From contig NZ_FRAV01000019.1 of NCBI RefSeq assembly GCF_900142445.1, positions 1 to 64,000 on the forward strand: a DNA stretch of 64,000 nucleotides. The letters run 5' to 3'. Source of the stretch: Chryseobacterium polytrichastri. Its GTDB lineage: Bacteria; Bacteroidota; Bacteroidia; Flavobacteriales; Weeksellaceae. The notes below the pieces were generated by a model. The model was not told the DNA's origin and did no database searches. It saw nothing but the letters and a program-made list of their open reading frames with translations. The position numbers and the translations under genes were made by a program. Below are positions 17,915-26,612 of this stretch, one piece after another (positions within the stretch are counted from its first letter, which is position 1; every line of letters starts with the position of its first letter).

Positions 17915-18529
17915 TTAGAATTCTATTAAAAGGTCTTTAATGTCATAATAATCTTGTTGTTCAGTATGATATAATTTAAACTCTTCTTGGTTTTTGAACA
18001 ATTCGATTACAAATTTCCGATTCAGTCTTGTGGGTTTATGAGAAATGATACTGCCGTAAGAACTCCAAGGATAATCTCAAATTTTTTCTGTGAAATGATG
18101 TTTTACAGGATTGAAATGAATATAATGAATGAGTTTCTTGAAATAATTTGTAGAATCAACTTCTTTTCTTTCAAAGTTTTTTTCAAATAAACTTCCGGTT
18201 CTATTGTATCGCTTATTAATGGCCTTAGCATAAGAATTAAAAAAATGGCCAAATTGTAAATGAACATCAATCTTTTTAGGTATTTCAGTTGCGGTATATT
18301 CTAATTTTTCAATCTTTATTTCTTCAAAAGGTTTCACATAAACTAGAACATGAAAATGATTTTTTAATAAAACCCAAGCAATGGTATCGCAAAATGGAGA
18401 AATGTATTGATGAAATCTATTCAAAAAGAAAGTATAATTTTCAGAATCAAAAAAAATATTCTGTCCATTATTACCTCTATTATAAATATGATAATACTTA
18501 CCAGATTCTAGTAAAGATTTGTTGTTCAT
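17915..18529 (-). pseudogene. REP-associated tyrosine transposase (RAYT), one in-frame stop
   Basis: Y1-transposase/RAYT family. The open portion (150 codons from 18529) has the HUH motif HFHVLVYV and the downstream tyrosine region YAKAINKRYNRTGSLFEKNF, then IHYIHFNPVKHHFTEKI. It is interrupted by TGA at 18077-18079. Reading on in the same frame gives 53 more codons of typical family sequence (DYPWSSYGSIISHKPTRL, then FKNQEEFKLYH) to a TAA at 17915-17917, total 203 residues, the usual length. So one nonsense substitution has split an otherwise intact gene. RAYTs mobilise or maintain short REP palindromes, and such palindromes flank this gene. Confidence 0.85.
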
Positions 18530-18548
18530 TTTATCATTTGTGTATTAT

Positions 18549-18581
18549 AAACCTTCAAGGTTTTTAAAACCTTGAAGGTTT
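18549..18581. repeat. 33-bp near-perfect palindrome (REP-like), also downstream of icmF
   Basis: Two 16-base arms (AAACCTTCAAGGTTTT and its complement) around one central base. It lies 19 bases upstream of the transposase start and 12 bases past the stop of the mutase gene, so it may also act as the mutase terminator. The core matches the half-element on the far side of the transposase. Confidence 0.75.
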
Positions 18582-18593
18582 GATTGTATAAAA

Positions 18594-21500
18594 CTACATA
18601 TTTCTTCTGTACTTACCACCCACTTCAAACAAAGCATTGGTAATTTGTCCAAGAGAACAATATTTCACGGCATCCATCATAACATTAAATAAGTTTTGTT
18701 GGTTGATGGCTGCATATTGCAATGTTTTTAAAGCGGCTTCAGATCTATCTTCATTCGATTGTTGGAAGTTGTGAAGCGTTCCAATTTGAACCTGCTTTTC
18801 TTCTTCAGTTGAACGGATAACTTCTCCCGGGCGAACGGTTGGTGAACCATCTTTTCCAAGGAAAGTATTTACCCCGATGATCGGATATTCTCCAGTGTGT
18901 TTCAACCATTCGTAATGCATCGATTCTTCCTGAATTTTCGAACGTTGATACATGGTTTCCATAGCACCTAAAACACCACCTCTTTCGGTGATTCTGTCGA
19001 ATTCTGCATATACTGCTTCTTCAACAAGATCGGTCAATTCTTCAATGATAAATGAACCTTGAAGAGGGTTTTCATTTTTAGCTAATCCTAATTCTTTATT
19101 GATGATCAACTGAATTGCCATTGCTCTTCTTACAGACTGCTCAGTTGGCGTTGTAATCGCCTCGTCATAAGCATTCGTGTGAAGAGAGTTACAGTTATCG
19201 TAGATCGCATACAGCGCTTGAAGTGTTGTTCTGATATCGTTGAAATCAATTTCCTGAGCGTGAAGCGAACGTCCCGAAGTTTGGATGTGGTATTTCAACA
19301 TCTGGCTTCTTTCGTCTGCACCGTATTTCAGTTTCATGGCTTTTGCCCAGATTCTTCTTGCTACACGTCCGATCACTGAATATTCAGGGTCGATACCATT
19401 AGAGAAGAAGAACGATAGGTTAGGCGCAAAATCATTGATATCCATTCCTCTTGATAAATAGTATTCCACATATGTGAAACCATTCGCTAAGGTAAATGCC
19501 AACTGAGAAACAGGGTTTGCACCCGCTTCTGCAATGTGATATCCTGAAATAGAAACCGAATAGAAGTTTCTTACTTTTTCGGTAATGAAATATTCCTGAA
19601 CGTCACCCATTAATCTAAGGGCAAATTCAGTAGAGAAAATACACGTATTCTGTGCTTGATCTTCTTTTAAAATATCAGCCTGAACGGTACCACGAACAGT
19701 CGCGATTGTTTTAGCTTTAATTTCAGCGTATGCTTCAGCAGGAATTACTTCATCTCCGGTAAGTCCTAATAATTTTAATCCTAAACCGTTGTTTGATGGA
19801 GGTAATTCACCGTTATATTTTGGTCTTTCTAATCCTTTATCGTCGAATTTTGCTTTTAAAGCCTTCTCAACATTCGCTTCTAATTTATGTTCAGCGATAT
19901 ATTTTTCAACATTTTGATCGATTGCCGCATTCATAAAGAAAGCCAACAACATTGGGGCAGGACCATTGATCGTCATTGAAACGGAAGTCATTGCATTCAC
20001 CAAATCAAATCCGGAATACAATTTTTTAGCATCATCTAATGTTGCAATTGAAACTCCTGCATTTCCAATTTTACCATAGATATCTGGTGGTAATGCTGGA
20101 TCTTGACCGTATAAAGTCACGGAGTCAAATGCTGTAGACAAACGTTTTGCATCCATTTCCGCCGAAACGTAGTGGAATCTTCTGTTCGTTCTTTCAGGAC
20201 CTCCTTCTCCGGCAAACATCCTTGTAGGATCTTCCCCAGTTCTTTTGAAAGGGTAAATTCCGGCTGTATAAGGGAATCCTCCCGGAAGGTTTTCCTGACC
20301 TTTCCATTTAATTAAATCACCCCAATCTGTATATTTTGGTAATGAGATTTTTGGTATTCTTAAGTGTGATAAAGATTCTGTAGAGGTTTCAACTTTAATT
20401 TCTTTTCCACGAACGAAATAAGAGTAAAACTCGGCCTTGAAAGCATCTTTCGTATCGTCCCAAGTTTTTAGGAAGTCGATGTTTTCCTGTTGAAGATCTT
20501 TTTCAGCTTTTTGATATTCAGTATCTAAAGTTTCATTTGAAAGGAATTTTTTCACTCCTTCAATATGATACATCTTTCTTGCTAATTCAGCCTGTTTCTC
20601 AACATTAGCGTCATAGATTCTATTGTTTTCAACAATTTCAGATAAATAACGAACTCTTTTCGGTGGAATAATCGTGATGTCTTCAGAAACTTCTTGTTCA
20701 ACAAAACCTTTTAGGTTTAGATCTGAAAACTTATCGTTTACTTTTTCAACTAATCTATTGTATAAATCGGTTGTTCCGTGATCGTTGAATTGAGATGCTT
20801 TTGTTGCATAAACCGGCATGTCATCTAATGGACTTTCCCACAACAAATGGTTTCTCTGGAACTGTTTTCTTACCGCTTGAAGTGCATCTAAAGCACCACG
20901 CTTGTCAGATTTATTTAAAGCAACTAAATCTGCATAATCTAGCATGTCGATTTTCTCTAACTGTGTGGAAGCTCCATATTCAGGAGTCATTACGTACATT
21001 GAAACATCTGCAAAATCTGAAACTTCTGAACCAGATTGTCCAATTCCTGAAGTTTCTAAAATGATAACATCTGGATGAGCCAATTTCAATACATTCAAAG
21101 CAGAATGAATGAACGGTGAAACAGAAACGTTGTTCTCTCTCGTTGCCATCGAACGCATATACACTCTAGGATCGTTGATTGCGTTCATACGGATTCTATC
21201 TCCCAATAATGCACCTCCGGTTTTCTTTTTCGAAGGGTCGATTGATATGATTGCAATTTTTTTATCTGTATTGGAACGTAGGAAACGTCTTACCAATTCG
21301 TCTGTTAAAGAAGATTTTCCGGCTCCACCAGTACCTGTGATCCCGATAATAGGAATGTTTAAGTCTTTTGATTTTTCATCAATTGCTTTTACCAAATCTG
21401 GTTTTTCTTCTGAGAAGTTTTCAACGGCAGAAATGATTTTAGCGATGCTTGTAGAATTTTCAAAATTAATTGAATCTAGATCCTCTGCTGTTACTTCTTT

Positions 21501-21941
21501 TCCGGTTGCAAAATCTGATCTTTTCACCAAATCATCGATCATTCCCTGTAAACCAAGTTCACGGCCGTCATCCGGAGAATAAATCCGGTCGATTCCATAA
21601 GACATGATATCTTCAATTTCCTCAGGCAGAATTACACCGCCACCGCCACCAAAAATTTTGATCTGCGGAGAGTTTTTCTCCCTTAAAAGGTCGTAGATAT
21701 ATTTGAAATATTCGTTGTGACCACCTTGATATGAGGTTAAGGCGATTGCATTGGCATCTTCCTGAATTGCTGTATTTACAACTTCTTCTGCTGATTTGTC
21801 GTGACCAAGGTGGATGACCTCACATCCTGTTCCCTGAATGACACGTCGCATAATATTAATTGCTGCATCATGGCCGTCAAATAACGACGCTGCGGTTACA
21901 ATTCTTACTTTGTTTTTAGGAGTATATTTTTGGGTTTCCAT
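18594..21941 (-). CDS. icmF: Fused isobutyryl-CoA mutase (IcmF)
   Basis: Adenosylcobalamin-dependent carbon-skeleton mutase, 1115 residues from METQKYTP (13 earlier in-frame codons overlap the promoter side). Domains in order: B12-binding with DGHDAA (H24); a MeaB-like G-protein chaperone with Walker [10 protein letters not shown] (about 203-211) and NKSD (343-346); and the TIM-barrel mutase from about residue 535. At the two positions that are Y89 and R207 in methylmalonyl-CoA mutase this protein has F576 (TRMFAGEGG) and Q764 (QAQNT). That pair is the IcmF signature, so isobutyryl-CoA/n-butyryl-CoA is the likely substrate rather than methylmalonyl-CoA. It is a single gene with its own promoter. 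Confidence 0.9.
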   Translation of the reverse strand: METQKYTPKNKVRIVTAASLFDGHDAAINIMRRVIQGTGCEVIHLGHDKSAEEVVNTAIQEDANAIALTSYQGGHNEYFKYIYDLLREKNSPQIKIFGGGGGVILPEEIEDIMSYGIDRIYSPDDGRELGLQGMIDDLVKRSDFATGKEVTAEDLDSINFENSTSIAKIISAVENFSEEKPDLVKAIDEKSKDLNIPIIGITGTGGAGKSSLTDELVRRFLRSNTDKKIAIISIDPSKKKTGGALLGDRIRMNAINDPRVYMRSMATRENNVSVSPFIHSALNVLKLAHPDVIILETSGIGQSGSEVSDFADVSMYVMTPEYGASTQLEKIDMLDYADLVALNKSDKRGALDALQAVRKQFQRNHLLWESPLDDMPVYATKASQFNDHGTTDLYNRLVEKVNDKFSDLNLKGFVEQEVSEDITIIPPKRVRYLSEIVENNRIYDANVEKQAELARKMYHIEGVKKFLSNETLDTEYQKAEKDLQQENIDFLKTWDDTKDAFKAEFYSYFVRGKEIKVETSTESLSHLRIPKISLPKYTDWGDLIKWKGQENLPGGFPYTAGIYPFKRTGEDPTRMFAGEGGPERTNRRFHYVSAEMDAKRLSTAFDSVTLYGQDPALPPDIYGKIGNAGVSIATLDDAKKLYSGFDLVNAMTSVSMTINGPAPMLLAFFMNAAIDQNVEKYIAEHKLEANVEKALKAKFDDKGLERPKYNGELPPSNNGLGLKLLGLTGDEVIPAEAYAEIKAKTIATVRGTVQADILKEDQAQNTCIFSTEFALRLMGDVQEYFITEKVRNFYSVSISGYHIAEAGANPVSQLAFTLANGFTYVEYYLSRGMDINDFAPNLSFFFSNGIDPEYSVIGRVARRIWAKAMKLKYGADERSQMLKYHIQTSGRSLHAQEIDFNDIRTTLQALYAIYDNCNSLHTNAYDEAITTPTEQSVRRAMAIQLIINKELGLAKNENPLQGSFIIEELTDLVEEAVYAEFDRITERGGVLGAMETMYQRSKIQEESMHYEWLKHTGEYPIIGVNTFLGKDGSPTVRPGEVIRSTEEEKQVQIGTLHNFQQSNEDRSEAALKTLQYAAINQQNLFNVMMDAVKYCSLGQITNALFEVGGKYRRNM

Positions 21942-21967
21942 AAAAAATCTAGAAATTTTCTGAATTC

Positions 21968-21976
21968 TCAAATATA
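21968..21976 (-). promoter_or_regulatory. -7 promoter element of icmF
   Basis: Minus-strand TATATTTGA, matching TAnnTTTG, 27 bases before the METQ start codon, which supports that start. Confidence 0.5.
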
Positions 21977-22100
21977 ACAATAAAATAACAACCCAAATTT
22001 TGTGTTTAAAATATTGATTATTAGTTTCCTATTTGTTTTTTTATGAAATGATTTTCCCCAACTGAACAAACATTCGTTTAAGAATGACAACTAAATTATC

Positions 22101-22109
22101 TATTTTTGC
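22101..22109 (+). promoter_or_regulatory. -7 promoter element of the small membrane protein gene
   Basis: TATTTTTGC, matching TAnnTTTG, 17 bases before the ATG at 22127. An earlier in-frame ATG at 22106 falls inside this element, so 22127 is the better start. Confidence 0.5.
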
Positions 22110-22126
22110 ACCTTAATATATATAGT

Positions 22127-22459
22127 ATGAAAAAGGCTTTGATGTATTTTGCTTTAGGAACGGTTTTGAGTTTCCTTATTAATTATTTCTTTTATAATTC
22201 CAACAATATCGGTCTTGATATATATTATGCATTAGCTTTTGGGGTTGCTTGGGGGATTGCTTATTATTTAGATACTCCCAATATCACACTGCCACAGAAA
22301 CTAGGTTTTTCTTTTGTGGCAATGGCAATCTTGGTATTGGTAGGAACCTTGATCTTTAGTTTAGAATTGGCAATTCCTTCCATCCTTAAATTTTCAATGG
22401 TTTTTGTAGCTTATTATTTAATTGCAAGCTTTAAAGCAAGTAAGTCATTAAGACAATAA
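22127..22459 (+). CDS. Small integral membrane protein
   Basis: A 110-residue protein, almost entirely hydrophobic with four predicted helices (about residues 4-20, 30-48, 60-80 and 85-103) and short polar loops. No family or functional motif is recognisable. It is a single gene with its own promoter and a terminator shared with the convergent DUF3667 gene. Confidence 0.65.
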   Translation: MKKALMYFALGTVLSFLINYFFYNSNNIGLDIYYALAFGVAWGIAYYLDTPNITLPQKLGFSFVAMAILVLVGTLIFSLELAIPSILKFSMVFVAYYLIASFKASKSLRQ

Positions 22460-22495
22460 AAAAACGGGCTGCCTTTTAAGACAGCCCGTTTTTGT
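22459..22495. terminator. Bidirectional terminator
   Basis: Stem AAAACGGGCTG (22461-22471) / CAGCCCGTTTT (22482-22492), with A-run before and T-run after. It serves both the small membrane gene and the convergent DUF3667 gene. Confidence 0.85.
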
Positions 22496-22498
22496 ATT

Positions 22499-23620
22499 TT
22501 AATGGATCATCAGGAAACTGATCATTGCTAAACCAACTAATAGAAAGCTAAAAACAAAAAAGTTGATGAAGAGTAGGAAAGTACCGATGATAAAACTTAC
22601 TAAACCGTGAGCGTGATATACTTTACGATGGGCAATGAAGAAATAGGCAATACTATATAGGCCCAATAAGTAATATGATATATCAATAATAGTATCAAAG
22701 AACTTAATATGTTCAATAAGTCTTTGGGTATGAATTAATATTGAAATAAAGGTGACCAGAAATAATAGAAATGAAAAGTAATGAAGCGTGAACACCCCAT
22801 GATCAAAATACCACCACTTTTTCTTATTATGAAAGATCCATAATAAGAAGGCGAAAATTGGGAGGTAGATAAAAAGGGCTTTTGGAAGATTATGAAAAGA
22901 TACTTCATAGATCTTTTGAAATATTTCTTTTTTTGGAATTCCACTTTCTTTCAATTCGAAAAACTTGTGAACAAAAGGAGAAGAAAGGTTATATCCGAAA
23001 GAAGGGTTTTTGGCTACAATCGAGTCATATTCTCTAGCATTTTTGGCTCCCGATATTACTATAGATTCATCTATACCATCATTAAAATTCATCTCTTCTT
23101 TTGGTTCGGTTGCTTCTTTTGCTCCCTCTTGAATCTTTTTATTTATTGTCGCAGCGAGTATAGAGTCATTTTTGGAAAGATTCTTCGTGTTTTTGTTGAC
23201 GGCCTCTGTAAGTTGTGTGGAAATAACTTTTTTAATACTATCATTTTTTGCCTTAGTCTCAGCCACGGTAGCGGGAGATTCTTGATGGTCAAAATTAAGA
23301 TTAATCAATGGGAAAAGCGAAAACATAAAAAAAGTAATAAAACTCATAAATATGTAAAGCTTTACAGGAGGCACATACATCTGTCTCTTTCCTTCCAGAT
23401 AAATTGCGGTTAATTTTCCGGGTTTGAACAGAAGGTTTTTAATTGTCTTCCAGAATTGTCCGTCGTAATGGGTAAAATCTTCAATAAAGTGGGTAAAGAG
23501 ATAATGAAAAACCTGTTTAGGTTCCGTATTTTCTTGTCCACAATGGGTACAGAATCTTTCTTCAACCTGATGATTACAGTTTAAACAAGTTTTGTCTTCT
23601 CTGATTTTTCCGTGACTCAT
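22499..23620 (-). CDS. DUF3667 domain-containing membrane protein
   Basis: A 373-residue protein. An N-terminal zinc ribbon (C12-x2-C15 in CLNC, C24-x2-C27 in CTHCGQEN) is followed by the DUF3667 signature FIEDFTHYDGQFWKTIKNLLFKPGK in two parts (about residues 45-70). The membrane segment YIFMSFITFFMFSLFPL comes next, then a polar K/E/T-rich insert of about 100 residues, and four more helices in the last 150 residues. Function is unknown; the ribbon probably lies in the cytoplasm. It is a single gene with its own promoter. Confidence 0.85.
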   Translation of the reverse strand: MSHGKIREDKTCLNCNHQVEERFCTHCGQENTEPKQVFHYLFTHFIEDFTHYDGQFWKTIKNLLFKPGKLTAIYLEGKRQMYVPPVKLYIFMSFITFFMFSLFPLINLNFDHQESPATVAETKAKNDSIKKVISTQLTEAVNKNTKNLSKNDSILAATINKKIQEGAKEATEPKEEMNFNDGIDESIVISGAKNAREYDSIVAKNPSFGYNLSSPFVHKFFELKESGIPKKEIFQKIYEVSFHNLPKALFIYLPIFAFLLWIFHNKKKWWYFDHGVFTLHYFSFLLFLVTFISILIHTQRLIEHIKFFDTIIDISYYLLGLYSIAYFFIAHRKVYHAHGLVSFIIGTFLLFINFFVFSFLLVGLAMISFLMIH

Positions 23621-23636
23621 GATTTTAGGATTTGCC

Positions 23637-23645
23637 GCAAATATA
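23637..23645 (-). promoter_or_regulatory. -7 promoter element of the DUF3667 gene
   Basis: Minus-strand TATATTTGC, 16 bases before the ATG at 23620. Confidence 0.5.
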
Positions 23646-23708
23646 ATTATTTAACAGGATACAATAATTACATTGGTAATCTTTTACGGCAAAGTGTAAA
23701 TAAAAGTT

Positions 23709-23748
23709 AATAAAGTAAGAGCTTGACTTGCCAAACTCTTTACTTTAT
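23709..23748. other. Unexplained imperfect hairpin
   Basis: Arms AATAAAGTAAGAG (23709-23721) and CTCTTTACTTTAT (23736-23748) pair except for one bulged base, with a 14-base loop. It is not next to a gene end, so it is not an obvious terminator. It could be part of a small RNA or a relic. Confidence 0.35.
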
Positions 23749-23913
23749 CACTTGTGTTTTTAGAATCTTCTAAAACTTTTTTTTCATCGCTAATGTCTTT
23801 ACAACATTTATGCCATAAATAACATATATAGATGAAAGTTGTCGAATCGTTTAATCAAAACATCTCATCAGGACATTATATGAAATATGTTTTCAGGTTA
23901 CAAAATTAATTTG

Positions 23914-23922
23914 TACCTTTGC
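23914..23922 (+). promoter_or_regulatory. -7 promoter element of rplM-rpsI
   Basis: TACCTTTGC, matching TAnnTTTG, giving a leader of roughly 35-40 bases before the rplM GTG. L13 operons are often autoregulated, but no specific leader fold is evident here. Confidence 0.55.
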
Positions 23923-23966
23923 ACACCCTTACGGGGAAAATTATGTTTAATCTTTAACTAAAACGT

Positions 23967-24422
23967 GTGAATACATTAAGTTACAAAACTGTTTCAGCGA
24001 ACAAAGCTACTGCTAATAAAGAATGGGTTGTGGTAGACGCTGAAGGACAGCCGTTAGGAAGACTAGCTTCTACGGTTGCAAAGATTTTGAGAGGTAAGCA
24101 CAAAACAAACTTTACACCTCACGTAGATTGTGGTGATAACGTTATTGTTTTGAATGCTGGGAAAGTTACTCTTTCCGGAAACAAGTGGAACGATAAGACT
24201 TATATCTGGCATACAGGTTACCCTGGAGGTCAAAAGTCTATGACTGCAGCTGAACTTCAAAAGAAAGATTCTTTAAAAGTATTAGAAAAGTCTGTAAAAG
24301 GTATGTTACCTAAAAACAGATTAGGATCTGCTTTATTGAAGAACCTTTATTTATATGAAGGAACTGAGCACAAACATGAAGCTCAACAGCCTGAAACAAT
24401 TAATATTAACGAATTTAAATAA
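23967..24422 (+). CDS. rplM: 50S ribosomal protein L13
   Basis: Large-subunit protein L13, 151 residues, an early assembly protein. Recognised by [18 protein letters not shown], then [22 protein letters not shown] and the C-terminal [20 protein letters not shown]. The start is GTG at 23967; no in-frame ATG gives a full protein. rpsI follows after 8 bases, forming the usual L13-S9 pair. Confidence 0.97.
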   Translation: MNTLSYKTVSANKATANKEWVVVDAEGQPLGRLASTVAKILRGKHKTNFTPHVDCGDNVIVLNAGKVTLSGNKWNDKTYIWHTGYPGGQKSMTAAELQKKDSLKVLEKSVKGMLPKNRLGSALLKNLYLYEGTEHKHEAQQPETININEFK

Positions 24423-24430
24423 TTATTAAT

Positions 24431-24817
24431 ATGTCTATAGTTCACAAAATCGGAAGAAGAAAAACTTCTGTAGCAAGAGTTTATGTAAAGCCAGGTTCTG
24501 GAATCATTACAGTAAACGGTAAAGAGGCTGCAACTTATTTCTCTACAGACGTTATGGTTTACAAATTGAACCAACCGTTTATCCTTTCTGAAACTGTTGG
24601 TCAGTATGACGTTACCGTAAATGTTTTCGGTGGTGGTAATACAGGTCAGGCAGAAGCTATCAGATTAGGTATTTCAAGAGCTTTATGCGAAATCAATGCT
24701 GAGTTCAGATTAGCTTTGAAACCTGCTGGTTTACTAACGAGAGATGCAAGAATGGTGGAAAGAAAGAAGCCAGGTCAGAAAAAAGCAAGAAAGAGATTCC
24801 AATTCTCAAAACGTTAA
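24431..24817 (+). CDS. rpsI: 30S ribosomal protein S9
   Basis: Small-subunit protein S9, 128 residues. It shows [36 protein letters not shown] and the basic tail ending [12 protein letters not shown], whose terminal Lys-Arg reaches the P-site tRNA. It is in operon with rplM (8-base gap). Confidence 0.97.
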   Translation: MSIVHKIGRRKTSVARVYVKPGSGIITVNGKEAATYFSTDVMVYKLNQPFILSETVGQYDVTVNVFGGGNTGQAEAIRLGISRALCEINAEFRLALKPAGLLTRDARMVERKKPGQKKARKRFQFSKR

Positions 24818-24998
24818 TTTTCAGACTTTCAGATACAAGGTCTCAGATCTCAAAATTTTTTGGTCTGTTATCTTATGTCTAAAATCTATTATCAAAACAA
24901 AAAATTGCCCGTTACGTTTAGCATCCAAACACTTCTCCCATCTAAAGAAGCTGTTGATTGCATAAGAGGCGGAAAGTAAACTAACAAAAACAGAAAAC

Positions 24999-25766
24999 AT
25001 GGCAAAAGCAAATGTAAAAGACCTTTTAGAGGCTGGCGTACACTTCGGTCACATGACTAGAAAGTGGAATCCAAATATGGCTCCATACATTTTTATGGAG
25101 AAAAACGGTATTCACATTGTAGACTTACATAAAACAGCAGTTAAGTTGGATGAAGCTTGTAACGCTTTAGAAAAATTAACATCTGCAGGTAAAAAAGTTC
25201 TTTTTGTAGCTACTAAGAAGCAAGCAAAAGAAGTAGTTGCAAAGCATGCTGCTGAACTTAATATGCCTTATATTACAGAAAGATGGCCGGGAGGTATGTT
25301 AACAAACTTTGTTACTATCAGAAAGGCTGTTAAGAAAATGAACCATATCGACAAAATGAAAAAAGACGGTACGTTCGAAACTTTATCTAAAAAAGAAAGA
25401 CTTCAGGTTGACAGACAAAGAGCTAACTTAGAGAAAAACTTAGGTTCTATCTCTGACATGGTTCGTCTTCCTTCTGCAATCTTCGTTGTAGATATCATGA
25501 GAGAACACATCGCGGTAACTGAAGCTAAGAAATTAGGTATTCCAGTTTTCGGTATTGTTGATACAAACTCTGATCCTAGAAAAGTTGATTTCGTTATCCC
25601 AGGAAACGATGATGCTTCTAAGTCTATTGATATGATCTTGAGCGTAGTTTCAGAATCTATCAAAGATGGTCAGACTCAAAGAAAAGCTGACAAAGAAAAA
25701 TCTAAAGAAGAAGGAGAAAAAGTATCTGCTGATACAGATGCTGATTTCGATACTGCTGCTGAATAA
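24999..25766 (+). CDS. rpsB: 30S ribosomal protein S2
   Basis: Small-subunit protein S2, 255 residues. It shows LLEAGVHFGHMTRKWNPNM, ITERWPGGMLTNF and GIPVFGIVDTNSDP. The C-terminal 30 residues are a charged extension common in Bacteroidota. It follows rpsI by 181 bases containing no gene. The elongation factor Ts gene that normally follows rpsB is absent here; it lies 18 kb away on the other strand. A long perfect palindrome terminates transcription. Confidence 0.97.
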   Translation: MAKANVKDLLEAGVHFGHMTRKWNPNMAPYIFMEKNGIHIVDLHKTAVKLDEACNALEKLTSAGKKVLFVATKKQAKEVVAKHAAELNMPYITERWPGGMLTNFVTIRKAVKKMNHIDKMKKDGTFETLSKKERLQVDRQRANLEKNLGSISDMVRLPSAIFVVDIMREHIAVTEAKKLGIPVFGIVDTNSDPRKVDFVIPGNDDASKSIDMILSVVSESIKDGQTQRKADKEKSKEEGEKVSADTDADFDTAAE

Positions 25767-25790
25767 TTAAGGATTTATCTTTAACATATA

Positions 25791-25820
25791 AAACCTCGCT
25801 AAACATGTTTAGCGAGGTTT
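25791..25820. terminator. Bidirectional terminator after rpsB
   Basis: A 30-base perfect palindrome with arms AAACCTCGCTAAACA / TGTTTAGCGAGGTTT. It serves rpsB on the plus strand and the small peptide gene on the minus strand. Confidence 0.9.
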
Positions 25821-25827
25821 TTAGTTT

Positions 25828-26007
25828 TTAAGGACACTTCACCAATGTGAATTCAGGATCATTTGGATCTTGATATTCTATAGCGATTCTACATTTGCCT
25901 GTACAGCATATCTCTCCAATTTCAAGGCTACAGCCCTCAATGCAGCTTTTATATCCTCCTTTAATTGTTCTTAGCTGATTTCTTGAGACTTTCTTTAAGT
26001 TTTTCAT
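25828..26007 (-). CDS. Bacteriocin-like double-glycine leader peptide, Cys-rich
   Basis: A 59-residue peptide. The first 18 residues, MKNLKKVSRNQLRTIKGG, are a double-glycine leader of the form (M-K-N-L-K-K-hydrophobic-S-R-x-x-L...I-K-G-G) found on many Chryseobacterium bacteriocin-like peptides. Cleavage after Gly18 would give a 41-residue core with six cysteines (positions 22, 26, 34, 35, 39, 58) and an acidic tail. It has its own promoter and shares the rpsB terminator. No peptidase-containing ABC exporter or modification enzyme is nearby, so activity and export route are unknown. The family assignment is from my recognition of the leader. Confidence 0.82.
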   Translation of the reverse strand: MKNLKKVSRNQLRTIKGGYKSCIEGCSLEIGEICCTGKCRIAIEYQDPNDPEFTLVKCP

Positions 26008-26062
26008 AGTTTTAGTTTTGTAATTTCCTACTCTATGTGCTTTTCGGATTCCGCAATATTAT

Positions 26063-26071
26063 TCAAATATA
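26063..26071 (-). promoter_or_regulatory. -7 promoter element of the leader-peptide gene
   Basis: Minus-strand TATATTTGA, matching TAnnTTTG, about 55 bases before the ATG at 26007. Confidence 0.5.
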
Positions 26072-26131
26072 ATAATATAAGTTATATCACGTGTCTTAGA
26101 AAAATTAGTTAAGTCTTTTTTTATATTTCAT

Positions 26132-26581
26132 TTAATTCGAAAGTTTAATCTTAAAAGAAGAAGAGATGAATTTAGTTTTTTGATAAATAGAGTTACATAC
26201 CATTCCGGATAAACTATAATTCTGATTTTTAGGAACCATTGCAGAGCCGATTTTATTGGCGCCGATTGGTATTTTTTTGAAATAATTATTTCCACTTATT
26301 GTAAGAACCATATTACACTTCGAATTATTTTCCACGGTGATAGATGTTTCATCGCCATCTGAGCCATTTAATATATCTGTAAGTACTTCGGCTGTTTCAG
26401 GCTTGTAAGTCTTTATTAAGGTACTATATTCCCTTTCTACTTGACTTGCTGAGTTGTTTCCACTCGAAGGAATACTTGTTCCAGATCCTTTAACGGTTGG
26501 GCTTGAGCGGTAGTGCGTCGTACTACAACTATTTAAAAATATCACCAATAGCAAGCTGTAAAAAAGTAATGTCTTTTTCAT
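26132..26581 (-). CDS. Small lipoprotein, paralogue family A copy 1
   Basis: A 149-residue lipoprotein (signal MKKTLLFYSLLLVIFLNSC, lipobox Cys19). The C-terminal 70 residues match three other proteins in this window: NNSKCNMVLTISGNNYFKKIPI then the basic/aromatic VCNSIYQKTKF, a small beta-domain with two conserved Cys (NKSxCN and VC). It lacks the N-terminal helical part of its longer paralogues. I believe this family is catalogued as DUF6759, unverified. It lies 31 bases downstream of copy 2 on the same strand. Confidence 0.7.
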   Translation of the reverse strand: MKKTLLFYSLLLVIFLNSCSTTHYRSSPTVKGSGTSIPSSGNNSASQVEREYSTLIKTYKPETAEVLTDILNGSDGDETSITVENNSKCNMVLTISGNNYFKKIPIGANKIGSAMVPKNQNYSLSGMVCNSIYQKTKFISSSFKIKLSN

Positions 26582-26612
26582 TTTATAAATTTGTCATATA
26601 AAATTACTCTTT

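Larger units (their letters stand above)
23621..23966. other. Intergenic region between DUF3667 gene and rplM (346 bp)
   Basis: Holds the DUF3667 promoter at its left end, an imperfect hairpin in the middle (23709-23748) and the rplM promoter at the right end. No open frame with coding character is visible on either strand. Confidence 0.6.

Noticed and set aside
18077..18529. Treating the 150-residue transposase as a complete short protein
   Set aside because: The same frame continues past the TGA with 53 codons of conserved family sequence to a natural stop, so it is a split gene.
18594..21941. Long open frames on the plus strand inside icmF (for example near 21109-21582)
   Set aside because: They are antisense to a strongly recognised enzyme and their products have no domain-like features; they are shadows of its codon use.
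22892..23413. A 173-codon plus-strand frame inside the DUF3667 gene
   Set aside because: Antisense to a gene with a clear zinc ribbon and membrane segments; the product is low-complexity, rich in F, Y, R and K.
24818..24998. A possible small gene or riboswitch between rpsI and rpsB
   Set aside because: Only an extension of a shadow frame of rpsI is open, and no conserved RNA fold or promoter element was convincing.
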